A stretch of DNA of 64,000 nucleotides from an uncultured SAR86 cluster bacterium (GTDB lineage: Bacteria > Pseudomonadota > Gammaproteobacteria > Magnimaribacterales > AG-339-G14): the NCBI GenBank assembly GCA_902635045.1, contig CACPMT010000002.1:175993-239992 (forward strand). The letters are read 5' to 3'. This document shows, one piece after another, positions 36,119-43,632 of the stretch (position 1 is its first letter; each line of letters opens with the position of its first letter). A model generated the notes under the pieces. It made no database searches. It worked only from the letters and a program-made list of their open reading frames with translations, and was not told where the DNA came from. Position numbers and translations under genes: made by a program.

Positions 36119-37240
36119 CTAGTCTATTTGACGTTTAACAAATGAAGGCACATCAAGATAATCTAATGAAGCCTCTGTTTCAATTTCCTGCAGATCATTG
36201 ATAGGCTTGACCGAGTTTATTGATGAGACTGAGGAATCTCTTATTCCCATTGCATCTGAACCAAAACTTGATTTTTTCTTTCCATCTCCAAGACCAGTAG
36301 CTACGATTGTAACTTTGAGATCGTCTTTATTCATTGTTTTGTCAATTGCAACTCCATGAATTATTTGAACTCCTTCCGCAGCAAATTCGTTAACTTGCTC
36401 AAGAATTTTTTCTATTTCTCCAATAGTTACCTTTTCTCCTCCAGTCATATTTACTAATATACCTTTGGCGTTTTGCAAACTGATGTCTTCAAGTAAAGGG
36501 CTTCCAATAGCATCCGTAGTAGCATCCAAAGCTCTACTATGTCCAGAAGCAATACCAGTCCCCATCATTGCAGTGCCTTGTTCAGACATTACAGTTTTGA
36601 CGTCCTGAAAATCAACATTAACGGTCCCAACGCTTGTGATAATATCTGAAATTCCTCTGACAGCTCCTAATAAAACGTCATTTCCATGGGCAAAAGCTTC
36701 AGTAAAATCACAGTCCCCTCCAAAAACCTCAGTTAATTTTTGATTAGGGATAGTAATTAGAGAGTCAACTTCAGACCTAAGCGCCTCAATACCTTTTTCA
36801 GCAATTTCGTCTTTTCTTTCTAGTTTTAATGGCTTTGTGACAACAGCTACAGTTAAAGCTCCAATAGATTTTGCTACTTGTGCGACAATAGGAGATGCTC
36901 CTGTTCCTGTCCCTTTTCCCATTCCTGCAGCAATAAATACCATATCAGAACCTTCTAAAAGAGCTTCTAAACGATCGTAATCATCTAAAGCAGTTTCTCT
37001 TCCAACTTCTGGTTTTGCTCCTGCTCCTTGGCCGCTATTAGTGAGTTCGCCCAACATATGCTTAACGTCGGCCTTACTTTTTTCTAAAGCTTGGCTATCG
37101 GTATTTATTGCAAGTGTTTCCACTCCTTCTAGTCCACTTTTAACCATGTGATCAACAGCGTTACCGCCACAACCTCCTACTCCAACTACTCTAATTAGAG
37201 CGCCTGGTTTCCCAGTTTTTTCAATTACTTTCCAGTTCAT
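36119..37240 (-). CDS. ftsZ: FtsZ, with Lys in the glycine-rich GTP-binding loop
   Basis: 373 residues. GVGGCGGNAVDHM (T1), AINTDSQAL (T3), NVDFQDVKTVMS (T7 synergy region) and the C-terminal peptide LDYLDVPSFVKRQ that binds FtsA and ZipA are all present. The T4 signature, almost always GGGTGTG, reads G108-K109-G110-T-G-T-G; the codon AAA at 36914-36916 is clear in the given sequence. A strong AGGAGG lies 6 bases before the ATG, better than most genes nearby, fitting high expression. It stands after ftsA but before ftsI, which is not the usual position. lpxC does not follow. Confidence 0.98.
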   Translation of the reverse strand: MNWKVIEKTGKPGALIRVVGVGGCGGNAVDHMVKSGLEGVETLAINTDSQALEKSKADVKHMLGELTNSGQGAGAKPEVGRETALDDYDRLEALLEGSDMVFIAAGMGKGTGTGASPIVAQVAKSIGALTVAVVTKPLKLERKDEIAEKGIEALRSEVDSLITIPNQKLTEVFGGDCDFTEAFAHGNDVLLGAVRGISDIITSVGTVNVDFQDVKTVMSEQGTAMMGTGIASGHSRALDATTDAIGSPLLEDISLQNAKGILVNMTGGEKVTIGEIEKILEQVNEFAAEGVQIIHGVAIDKTMNKDDLKVTIVATGLGDGKKKSSFGSDAMGIRDSSVSSINSVKPINDLQEIETEASLDYLDVPSFVKRQID

Positions 37241-37258
37241 AGTTGCCTCCTATAAAAT

Positions 37259-38488
37259 TTAAAAGTTATTTTGAATCCATTTAAATGCCTGATTTACTAA
37301 ACCTTTATTTCTAGTAAATGCAAAATCTAGATAATCTTCTTCACTTTCTTTTTGTCCATATAAAACTAATCCAACTGAAGTAGAGTAAATTGGATTTTTT
37401 AGTATGTCTGTTAGTCCTATTAATCCGCTTGGCTGCCCGACCCTGACAGGAATTTGAAATATTTCTTCTCCCAATTGAGATATTCCTTCGATTTTCGATG
37501 CTCCTCCTGTTAATACAATTCCAGCTGGCAATACTTGTGAAAAATCGCTTATTCCAAGTCTTTGTTTTATAAAATTAAAAATCTCAGCATATCGATGTTC
37601 AATAACATCGGATAAAGCTTGCCTAGAAAAAACTTTATCTGTTCTACCATTAATTGAAGGAGAAGATATTTGCTCACCTTCCCTGGTAAGAGCGCTAAAT
37701 GCACAACCATACTTTTTCTTTAATTCTTCTGCTTGATTTGTTGGAGTTTGAATAGCTCTAGCAATATCATTTGTAACATGGTCTCCACCCACAGGAATAT
37801 TTACAGTATGACTGATAGATCCATCCATGAAAATTGCGACATCTGAGGTCCCTCCTCCAAGATCAATTAGACATACTCCTAATTTCTTTTCATCCTCGGT
37901 AAGAACAGAATAACTTGATGCCAGCTGCTCTAAAATATAATTTTCAACAGATATTCCGCACGCTTTCATACAAGAATCAATATTTTCTGCAGCATTTTTA
38001 CTACAGGTAACAAGATGAACTTTTGCCTCTAGTCTTACTCCAGCCATTCCCAAAGGTTCTTTTATTCCACTTTGCTGATCAATCAAAAAGTCTCTAGGCA
38101 GAATGTGTAACATTTTATGTCCTTCCGAAATACTTTGCGCGCCCGCCGAATTGATTACTTTATCTACATCGCTAGCCTTGACCTTTCTATCTCTAATTTG
38201 AACGGCGCCTTCTGAATTTAAACCACAAGAACTTCCTCCTGATATACCGACATATGCTTTATTAACTGCAATTCCTGACATCATCTCTGCTCGCTCAGTA
38301 GCCTGTCTTATTGCATTTACTGTGGAATCAATATCGACTACTACGCCGTCTCTCAGACCTTTAGAAGGATGAGAACCAAGACCAATGACATTTATTCCAT
38401 CGGGCGAAGACTCTGCGATAAGGCATACTACTTTTGAAGTTCCTATATCAATTCCAATTTTTATATTTTGATAATTATTAGCAGCCAT
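37259..38488 (-). CDS. ftsA: FtsA, actin-like membrane tether of the Z ring
   Basis: 409 residues. The actin-like fold begins KIGIDIGTSKVVCLIAE and has ILEQLASSYSVLTEDEKKLGVCLIDLGGGTSDVAIF and IVLTGGASKIEG. The 1C domain insert lies between. The C-terminal amphipathic membrane-binding helix is visible as NQAFKWIQNNF. It overlaps the ftsQ stop by 1 base and precedes ftsZ by 18 bases. Confidence 0.98.
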   Translation of the reverse strand: MAANNYQNIKIGIDIGTSKVVCLIAESSPDGINVIGLGSHPSKGLRDGVVVDIDSTVNAIRQATERAEMMSGIAVNKAYVGISGGSSCGLNSEGAVQIRDRKVKASDVDKVINSAGAQSISEGHKMLHILPRDFLIDQQSGIKEPLGMAGVRLEAKVHLVTCSKNAAENIDSCMKACGISVENYILEQLASSYSVLTEDEKKLGVCLIDLGGGTSDVAIFMDGSISHTVNIPVGGDHVTNDIARAIQTPTNQAEELKKKYGCAFSALTREGEQISSPSINGRTDKVFSRQALSDVIEHRYAEIFNFIKQRLGISDFSQVLPAGIVLTGGASKIEGISQLGEEIFQIPVRVGQPSGLIGLTDILKNPIYSTSVGLVLYGQKESEEDYLDFAFTRNKGLVNQAFKWIQNNF

Positions 38489-38955
38489 TAGAAATAGTTA
38501 ATTGCAATCTTAGTTTTATATCTAAGATCTATGGATTGAAAATTATTTATTAATTTTTTTGATTCTTTTGAAATTAAAAATAAATTGAGACGATAAAGTT
38601 GATCTACCAATTTATGTTGCTGAAATCTTATCTCTTGACCTCCCTTTAGAAATACTTTTATATTTCCTGATCTAGTTTGGCTAATAGACTTAATTACCAA
38701 ATTATGAAAAAGAATTTCTTTTTGTATGCGATAAAAATTATCTATCAACTCAAGCCTATCTTTCTCTTGTCCAGAAAGATTAATCAAATCTGAATTTTCA
38801 TAACCTTCCATATCAAAAGATTTTCCATTTTGAGAAAGACAAGATATTTCATTCCAAATGAAGTGACAATTTTTTGATTTAGTTTCATTGTCTTTGGAAT
38901 AAGCGGAAAAGGCAAAAACCAAAAAAAACAAAGCTATTATTGTATTAGTTTTCAT
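38488..38955 (-). CDS. ftsQ: minimal FtsQ-like protein: beta domain only, no POTRA
   Basis: 155 residues from the ATG at 38955, which has an AAGAGA ribosome site 6 bases upstream; a TTG 27 bases earlier is less likely. A hydrophobic stretch (about 5-18) ends in AYSK, which could be a cleavable signal rather than the usual anchor with a cytoplasmic tail. Only about 20 residues follow before sequence resembling the FtsQ/DivIB beta domain: a W-N-E-I-S-C-L-S-Q-N-G-K-S-F start, LINLSGQE, GNIKVFLKGGQEIRFQ, and the FtsQ-like end QSIDLRYKTKIAINYF. The POTRA domain is absent (E. coli FtsQ is 276). Position directly before ftsA supports the call. It overlaps ftsL by 11 bases. Confidence 0.72.
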   Translation of the reverse strand: MKTNTIIALFFLVFAFSAYSKDNETKSKNCHFIWNEISCLSQNGKSFDMEGYENSDLINLSGQEKDRLELIDNFYRIQKEILFHNLVIKSISQTRSGNIKVFLKGGQEIRFQQHKLVDQLYRLNLFLISKESKKLINNFQSIDLRYKTKIAINYF

Positions 38956-39235
38956 TTTTCTCTTTAAAAATAATTTTTTCAATTTTTCTTGGCTTGATCA
39001 TTGCAAGATTTATTTGCGAGTTTTTATTAGCTTCCATAAAAGATTTTTTATACAAAAGTTTATTGTTCAATTCTATGAATTTAGACTCTAAAACTAATTT
39101 CTTTGATTTTTCATTATCAAGACTTGAATTCAATGTTCTAAACTCATTTACGTTATATATTTTTACAATAGATAAAAAAGAGATCGCTACTCCGAAAGAG
39201 GCAATTAAGAAATATTTGTTTACCAAACTAACCAC
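38945..39235 (-). CDS. ftsL: FtsL, divisome protein
   Basis: 96 residues. A very short cytoplasmic end, one membrane helix (about 8-27), then a charged leucine-containing coiled coil, matching FtsL topology. The primary sequence is poorly conserved in this family, so the call depends on size, topology and the position right after rsmH (8-base overlap). It pairs with FtsB. The short cytoplasmic tail may lack the FtsW-recruiting segment seen in E. coli FtsL (121 residues). Confidence 0.85.
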   Translation of the reverse strand: MVSLVNKYFLIASFGVAISFLSIVKIYNVNEFRTLNSSLDNEKSKKLVLESKFIELNNKLLYKKSFMEANKNSQINLAMIKPRKIEKIIFKEKNEN

Positions 39236-40106
39236 TAATTTTTTCTCCTACTCTAAGGATTGCGCTTCTTGATCTAGAATTGAGGTTTATCTCGTCTAGT
39301 GAAGGCTTAATTATTTTTCCGATAATTTTTATAGCATTTGTATTTTCTTGATTTTCAAGTCTTCCTTTTAAGAAATTTTTAACAATTCTGTCTTCCATTG
39401 AGTGAAAGGATATGACAACTAATCTCCCCTTGTCTTGCAAAAGATCTATGGAAGCATGTAAAGCTTTCTTAATTTCATCAAATTCATTATTGATGAATAT
39501 TCTTATTGCTCTAAAAATATTTGTAGCGGGATGCTTTTTTGATTTTCTATATTTTTTTCCAACATAAGTTACCTCAGCCAGTTCTCCAGTTGATTCTATG
39601 AGTTTGTTTCTTCTTTTTTCTACAATTCTCTTTGCAAATAATCTAGACTTCCTTTCTTCTCCCAGGGAGTAAAAAATATCTGCTATCTCCTTTTCGTGTG
39701 CTTTGTTAATCCATTCAAACGCTGAAATCTTGTCATTTTGATCCATTCTCATATCTAGCTTTCCATTTTTTTGAAAACTAAATCCTCTAGAAGCATCATC
39801 TAATTGCAATGAAGAAACTCCAAGATCAAACAATATTCCATCAAACTTTCTGTTGGAAAAAAGTTCTCCAATTTTTGAAAATTTTGAATATTCAAAATGA
39901 AACCTTGGATCTTTGATCTTTTCGGCATACTTAATTACCCTTTGATCCTGATCTATTGATTCTAAGGTGCCTTCAGAATTTAACCGCTTAAGAATTTCTT
40001 TCGAATGGCCTCCTAATCCAAAAGTGCAGTCTAAATAAGCCCCAGATTTATTGAGAACAAGGGAATCGATGCTTTCATTTAACATCACAGGAGCATGAGA
40101 AAACAT
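39228..40106 (-). CDS. rsmH: RsmH (MraW), 16S rRNA m4C1402 methyltransferase
   Basis: 292 residues. HAPVMLNESIDSL, LDCTFGLGGHSKEIL (SAM loop), DGILFDLGVSSLQLDDASRGFSF, FRAIRIFINNE and VVISFHSMEDRIVKNFL are the family blocks. It methylates N4 of C1402, the same nucleotide whose ribose is methylated by RsmI, encoded at 41.0-41.8 kb. It overlaps mraZ by 1 base. Confidence 0.98.
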   Translation of the reverse strand: MFSHAPVMLNESIDSLVLNKSGAYLDCTFGLGGHSKEILKRLNSEGTLESIDQDQRVIKYAEKIKDPRFHFEYSKFSKIGELFSNRKFDGILFDLGVSSLQLDDASRGFSFQKNGKLDMRMDQNDKISAFEWINKAHEKEIADIFYSLGEERKSRLFAKRIVEKRRNKLIESTGELAEVTYVGKKYRKSKKHPATNIFRAIRIFINNEFDEIKKALHASIDLLQDKGRLVVISFHSMEDRIVKNFLKGRLENQENTNAIKIIGKIIKPSLDEINLNSRSRSAILRVGEKISG

Positions 40107-40582
40107 TAGAATGGAATCCTCCTAACCTCTTCGGGAAGTTCAATGTCTATTCTTTCGCCTTTAATTTCCTTACCAAGTTCTTTAATTTTCCAGTTTTTTT
40201 CACTCCAGAGCTCAAACTTTTGCCCCATTCCAATTAAAATTACTTTTTGTTTTTCTCTAAGTTGAGCATACTCTCTCAATGTTTGCGGAAATAAAATATT
40301 CATTCTTTCAGAAACTTCAAAATCTATTTGATGAGCATTTCCTAAAAAATTCCACTGCAAAGCTCTTAACTGTGGATTTAATCCCGATAAATTTTCAAAA
40401 GATCTTGAAATTTCTTTCCATAAATTACCTGGATATATTAGTAATGAGGGATACTGAGGATCTCTTGTAACAATAAGAGAACCAGCGGCTAACTCTCTGA
40501 GTTGCTCTTTATATTTAGCAGGCATAGCAATTCTTCCCTTATTATCTAAAACAAGACTGCTCAAACCATAAATTCCAGCCAT
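40106..40582 (-). CDS. mraZ: MraZ, regulator of the division and wall cluster
   Basis: 158 residues. Two AbrB-like repeats: the first has the DNKGRIAMPAKYKEQL motif (DxxxR), the second VSERMNILFPQTLREYAQL. In the second repeat the usual DxxxR Asp appears as Glu. MraZ binds short direct repeats ahead of its own gene and represses the dcw operon in E. coli. Candidate repeats are visible upstream. A GGGA ribosome site precedes the ATG. Confidence 0.96.
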   Translation of the reverse strand: MAGIYGLSSLVLDNKGRIAMPAKYKEQLRELAAGSLIVTRDPQYPSLLIYPGNLWKEISRSFENLSGLNPQLRALQWNFLGNAHQIDFEVSERMNILFPQTLREYAQLREKQKVILIGMGQKFELWSEKNWKIKELGKEIKGERIDIELPEEVRRIPF

Positions 40583-40597
40583 AAATTAGTCCCTTTT

Positions 40598-40637
40598 GTC
40601 ACACTATGGACTATTTTTACACACTTTTACACACTTT
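40598..40637 (-). promoter_or_regulatory. direct repeats upstream of mraZ, candidate MraZ operator
   Basis: On the minus strand the 10-mer AAAGTGTGTA occurs twice in perfect tandem (40637-40628 and 40627-40618). A third AGTGTG core at 40605-40600 is in the same 10-base phase, with one degenerate position between. The nearest core is about 18 bases before the mraZ ATG. Helical-phase direct repeats with a GTG core are what MraZ proteins bind, so autoregulation is likely. Confidence 0.55.
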
Positions 40638-40670
40638 AGAAGTGTTTAAGCAGGCTAAATTTAGCTTAAT

Positions 40671-41010
40671 TGGAGAGCTGACCCATAAGCCGGGTTCTGT
40701 TTTAAGTAATCATTCATCTTGGATTTATGTCGCCACAAACCTCTAGCAACTTACCCAGATTCAATGCGGATCACATTAAAGAATCTCTATTTAGTCTTGC
40801 TCCAGACGGGGTTTACCTAGCTATACCTGTTTCCAGATATACGGTAAGCTCTTACCTTACCTTTTCACCCTTACCCAAGATTAGGCGGTTTATTTTCTGT
40901 TGCACTAGCCGTAGTAACTTTCGTTACTCCCAGGCGTTACCTGGCGTCTTATCCTTTGGAGCCCGGACTTTCCTCTGATGTAAAAAAATCAGCGATTACT
41001 CGGTCAGCTC
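40671..41010 (-). ncRNA. rnpB: RNase P RNA (type A)
   Basis: The conserved core is easy to read on the minus strand: AGAGGAAAGTCCGGGCTCC (P4 and CR-I) at 40976-40958, CAGGTAACGCCTGGG (P7/P8 region), GTGCAACAGAAA and the 3' block AACCCGGCTTATGGGTCAGCTC. P1 closes perfectly as GAGCUGACC (41010-41002) with GGUCAGCUC (40683-40675), followed by UCCA. Total about 340 nt, against 377 in E. coli. P3 is reduced to a 5-bp hairpin with a U-rich loop (40975-40992). It occupies the gene-free stretch between mraZ and rsmI, a common gammaproteobacterial position. Confidence 0.97.
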
Positions 41011-41016
41011 GTCAAC

Positions 41017-41045
41017 ATTATATTATTTTTCTTTAAAAGTGTCGT
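41017..41045 (-). promoter_or_regulatory. promoter of rnpB
   Basis: On the minus strand a perfect TATAAT (41022-41017) stands 6 bases ahead of the G at 41010 that begins helix P1, exactly where a transcription start is expected. ACGACA at 41045-41040, 17 bases upstream, matches four of six -35 positions. The promoter lies across the 3' end of rsmI. Confidence 0.6.
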
Positions 41046-41832
41046 ATATTTCTTTAGATGTTTTATTAGAGATTATTGAAGCAATTTTTGAAATTTTTCT
41101 TAAAGGCAATTCGCCTTTTAAACTTTTTACGAGGATCTCTAAATTAATATCATCAATGACTGCCTTTTCTTTTGTTCCTTCAATTAAAAAGACTATTTCA
41201 CCTTTTTCTAAATTCATGTCCTTATGCATTTGTTTTAAAAGAGATTTTAGTGTGCCAGTAAAGAATTTTTGGTGCAGTTTTGAAATGTCTTTTGCAAGGC
41301 AAACTCGCCTTTTTTCCCCAAAAATTTTTAAAGAAGCTTGTGCTAATTTTTTTATTCTTCTTGGTGATTCAAAAAGAACTAATGTTCTTTTCTCAAAAAG
41401 AAATTTTTCCAAGTAACTTTCTAGTTCATTTGATTTTCTTGGAGGAAAACCATCAAAAATAAATTTATTTATTTTTAGTCCAGAAGCCACTAAAGCTGAG
41501 ATAACTGAACTCGGACCTGGAATTGGGTTTACTTGTATTTTTTCTTCTTTCGCTCTTTTTACGATCTCGTAACCCGGATCAGATATCAAGGGAGTTCCTG
41601 CATCAGAAATTAAAGCTATGCATTTACCTTTTTTAAGATAAGAGATATATTTTTCCATAGTTTTTTGATTGGTAAATTCATGGAAAGATTTACATTTGGT
41701 TTTAATATTAAATTCTTTGAGCAATACTTTTGCTTTTCTAGTATCTTCACAAAGAATTAAATCTGACTCGTTGAGAGTTTCTATCCCTCTAAGTGAAAAA
41801 TCTCTTAAATTACCAATTGGTGTTGCAACCAA
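41023..41832 (-). CDS. rsmI: RsmI, 16S rRNA 2'-O-ribose C1402 methyltransferase
   Basis: 269 residues. VATPIGNLRDFSLRGIETL, LCEDTRKAKVLLKEF, ALISDAGTPLISDPGYEIVK, PIPGPSSVISALVASGL and LVLFESPRRIKKLAQA are the tetrapyrrole-methylase-fold blocks of RsmI. The start is a TTG at 41832, with AGGA 9 bases upstream; no ATG lies in frame nearby. It is divergent from lpoA with 18 bases between starts. The rsmI-lpoA pair is conserved in gammaproteobacteria. Confidence 0.95.
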   Translation of the reverse strand: MVATPIGNLRDFSLRGIETLNESDLILCEDTRKAKVLLKEFNIKTKCKSFHEFTNQKTMEKYISYLKKGKCIALISDAGTPLISDPGYEIVKRAKEEKIQVNPIPGPSSVISALVASGLKINKFIFDGFPPRKSNELESYLEKFLFEKRTLVLFESPRRIKKLAQASLKIFGEKRRVCLAKDISKLHQKFFTGTLKSLLKQMHKDMNLEKGEIVFLIEGTKEKAVIDDINLEILVKSLKGELPLRKISKIASIISNKTSKEIYDTFKEK

Positions 41833-41850
41833 ATATAATGTTCCTGAAAA

Positions 41851-43005
41851 ATGAATAGCATTACTCCAAAAAAGATCCTTTTTATATCTGCAATCCTCTT
41901 AATCCTATCTTGCTGTGCCACAACTAGCAATCCTAGAATTACAAACTTTTTTGGAAACGATAATCCAAATGATATTAGCAAGAAATTGCTGCAAAGCATT
42001 ACTGCTTCATCTCAGACTAAACATATTCATCTGATTTATTTTAACGACGATACTAATAAAACTAATATGTTTCTTGAAGGCGCTAGAACTTCTTTCTTTT
42101 TTCAGAAATCTTTAGAGAAAAATAGAAAAGATTTTTCTTTTAAAAAAATTAAATTTGAAAATCTATGTGAAGAAGCAACTTACTCAAATTCGTACAAAAT
42201 AATAATATTTCCGACTATTCCTGATTTTTTGGATGCAAATTGTCTCAATAAGTATGATTCCAATTTATTATTAGTTTACCTCGAAGAAGAAAAGAACATC
42301 TTTAATAATAATTTTATAAGTTTAAAATATCAAAATTTTTTTGAAGGATTAGTCTTGAGTGATCTATTTGTTAATGAAGATTACTTATTTATCACAAAGA
42401 ATATGAATGAAATTGAAAGATTGATAGTCGCTCTTGAAGAAAAGAAGATTAAGTATAATTCTGATAATTTTTTATTAATTGAAGATTCAAAAAATTTCGA
42501 GGATGAAATAGCCTCTGCCTTTGATTTGAAAAATAGCGAAAGTAGGAAAAATGATCTTCAAAATATTATCAAACATGATCTCGAGTTCGTTTCAAGATCA
42601 AGAGAAGATATTTCGAAGGTCATCCTAAGTTCTAGTTCAGATGTAGCTAACAGAATCATTCCAGCTTTTAAATATAATCTTCTTTTCGATTTAGAACTTT
42701 ATAATCTGCCCAATCATTATGATATATGGAAAGAAACTTCATCTGTAAGCGATTTAGAAGGAACTTATGGTTTAGAATTTCCTATTTTAGTCAACCGAAT
42801 AAATCTTGGAAATAAAGATTTTTTTTCTTATTCTCCGGAATCAAAAATTAATTACTCTTTAGGATTTGATCTGATAAATTTCATAAATTATGGCAATAAT
42901 TATTTTGGTCTTTTAGGAGAGTATAATTACACGGGTAATCAAATTAGAATTCAACCTATTAATGTCTCATTTTCGGAAGGAAGATTGATCCAAAGTTTAA
43001 ATTAA
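41851..43005 (+). CDS. lpoA: LpoA-like outer-membrane lipoprotein, C-terminal domain only
   Basis: 384 residues, against about 678 in E. coli. The signal sequence ends in a lipobox-like LILSCC. About 40 residues later a periplasmic-binding-protein fold begins (HIHLIYFNDDTNKTNMFLEGARTSF) and runs to the end, with the typical late LYNLPNHYDIW, DLEGTYGLEFPIL and NRINLGNKDFFSY regions. The N-terminal TPR-like domain of LpoA is absent. LpoA activates PBP1A from the outer membrane. The call rests on fold, lipobox and its position divergent from rsmI. yraN, its usual follower, is missing; it overlaps sspA tail to tail by 9 bases. Confidence 0.72.
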   Translation: MNSITPKKILFISAILLILSCCATTSNPRITNFFGNDNPNDISKKLLQSITASSQTKHIHLIYFNDDTNKTNMFLEGARTSFFFQKSLEKNRKDFSFKKIKFENLCEEATYSNSYKIIIFPTIPDFLDANCLNKYDSNLLLVYLEEEKNIFNNNFISLKYQNFFEGLVLSDLFVNEDYLFITKNMNEIERLIVALEEKKIKYNSDNFLLIEDSKNFEDEIASAFDLKNSESRKNDLQNIIKHDLEFVSRSREDISKVILSSSSDVANRIIPAFKYNLLFDLELYNLPNHYDIWKETSSVSDLEGTYGLEFPILVNRINLGNKDFFSYSPESKINYSLGFDLINFINYGNNYFGLLGEYNYTGNQIRIQPINVSFSEGRLIQSLN

Positions 43006-43632
43006 AAACTCTTTTTCAGATTCAGAAATACTATCAACAAAACTTTTGTATTCTCTCATTCGATCTAAATATTCATTTAAGGGTTTTGCAGCCTTGTTAG
43101 AAGGTAGTTTGATTCCATAAAAAGATAATCTAAACAATATCGGCATAATTACAGTATCTAAAACAGTTAGTTCATCACTTCTGAAAAAGTTTTGGTTATT
43201 AAATAAAGATAGTGAATTGGAAATATTTTTTTCAAGAATTTTTATATTTTTATTCTTTTCATTTTTTGAAGCAGATTTTAATTCTATTTTGTCCATCGGA
43301 TCACACCAATCTGCTTCTATTCTATGAAGAATTAGTCTAGTCTGAGCTCTTGAAACAGGGTAAACAGGTAATAGAGGAGGATGCGGAAATCTTTCGTCTA
43401 AATATTCAACAATTAACCCAGAATGATATAAAGAAAGCTCTCTATCTATTAATAGAGGAAGGCTACCAGAAGGATTAACTTCCAAAATTTCAGTTGGTAA
43501 ATTTTCAGGATCTAAACTTTCAAAGTCACAAGCTATACCTTTCTCAGAGAGTACCATTCTTATTTTTTGACTTCTATGGCCCATTTCATTTTGGAATAGG
43601 ACCATGTTTGAACGGTTGTTTAGCAAACTCAT
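42997..43632 (-). CDS. sspA: SspA, stringent starvation protein A
   Basis: 211 residues, GST fold. The N-terminal thioredoxin-like part reads MVLFQNEMGHRSQKIRMVLSEKG and LEVNPSGSLPLLIDRELSLYHSGLIVEYLDERFPHPPLLPVYPVSRAQTRL is present in pieces such as DRELSLYHSG and FPHPPLLPV. The helical C-terminal half follows. SspA binds RNA polymerase and is not an active transferase. It follows petC with a 4-base overlap, as in Pseudomonas, but sspB is absent and the next gene is convergent. Confidence 0.93.
   Translation of the reverse strand: MSLLNNRSNMVLFQNEMGHRSQKIRMVLSEKGIACDFESLDPENLPTEILEVNPSGSLPLLIDRELSLYHSGLIVEYLDERFPHPPLLPVYPVSRAQTRLILHRIEADWCDPMDKIELKSASKNEKNKNIKILEKNISNSLSLFNNQNFFRSDELTVLDTVIMPILFRLSFYGIKLPSNKAAKPLNEYLDRMREYKSFVDSISESEKEFLI

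Noticed and set aside
41805-41999. Minus-strand frame overlapping the rsmI start and lpoA
   Set aside because: It covers the signal peptide of lpoA in antisense and is not in the rsmI frame; the TTG start with AGGA explains rsmI better.
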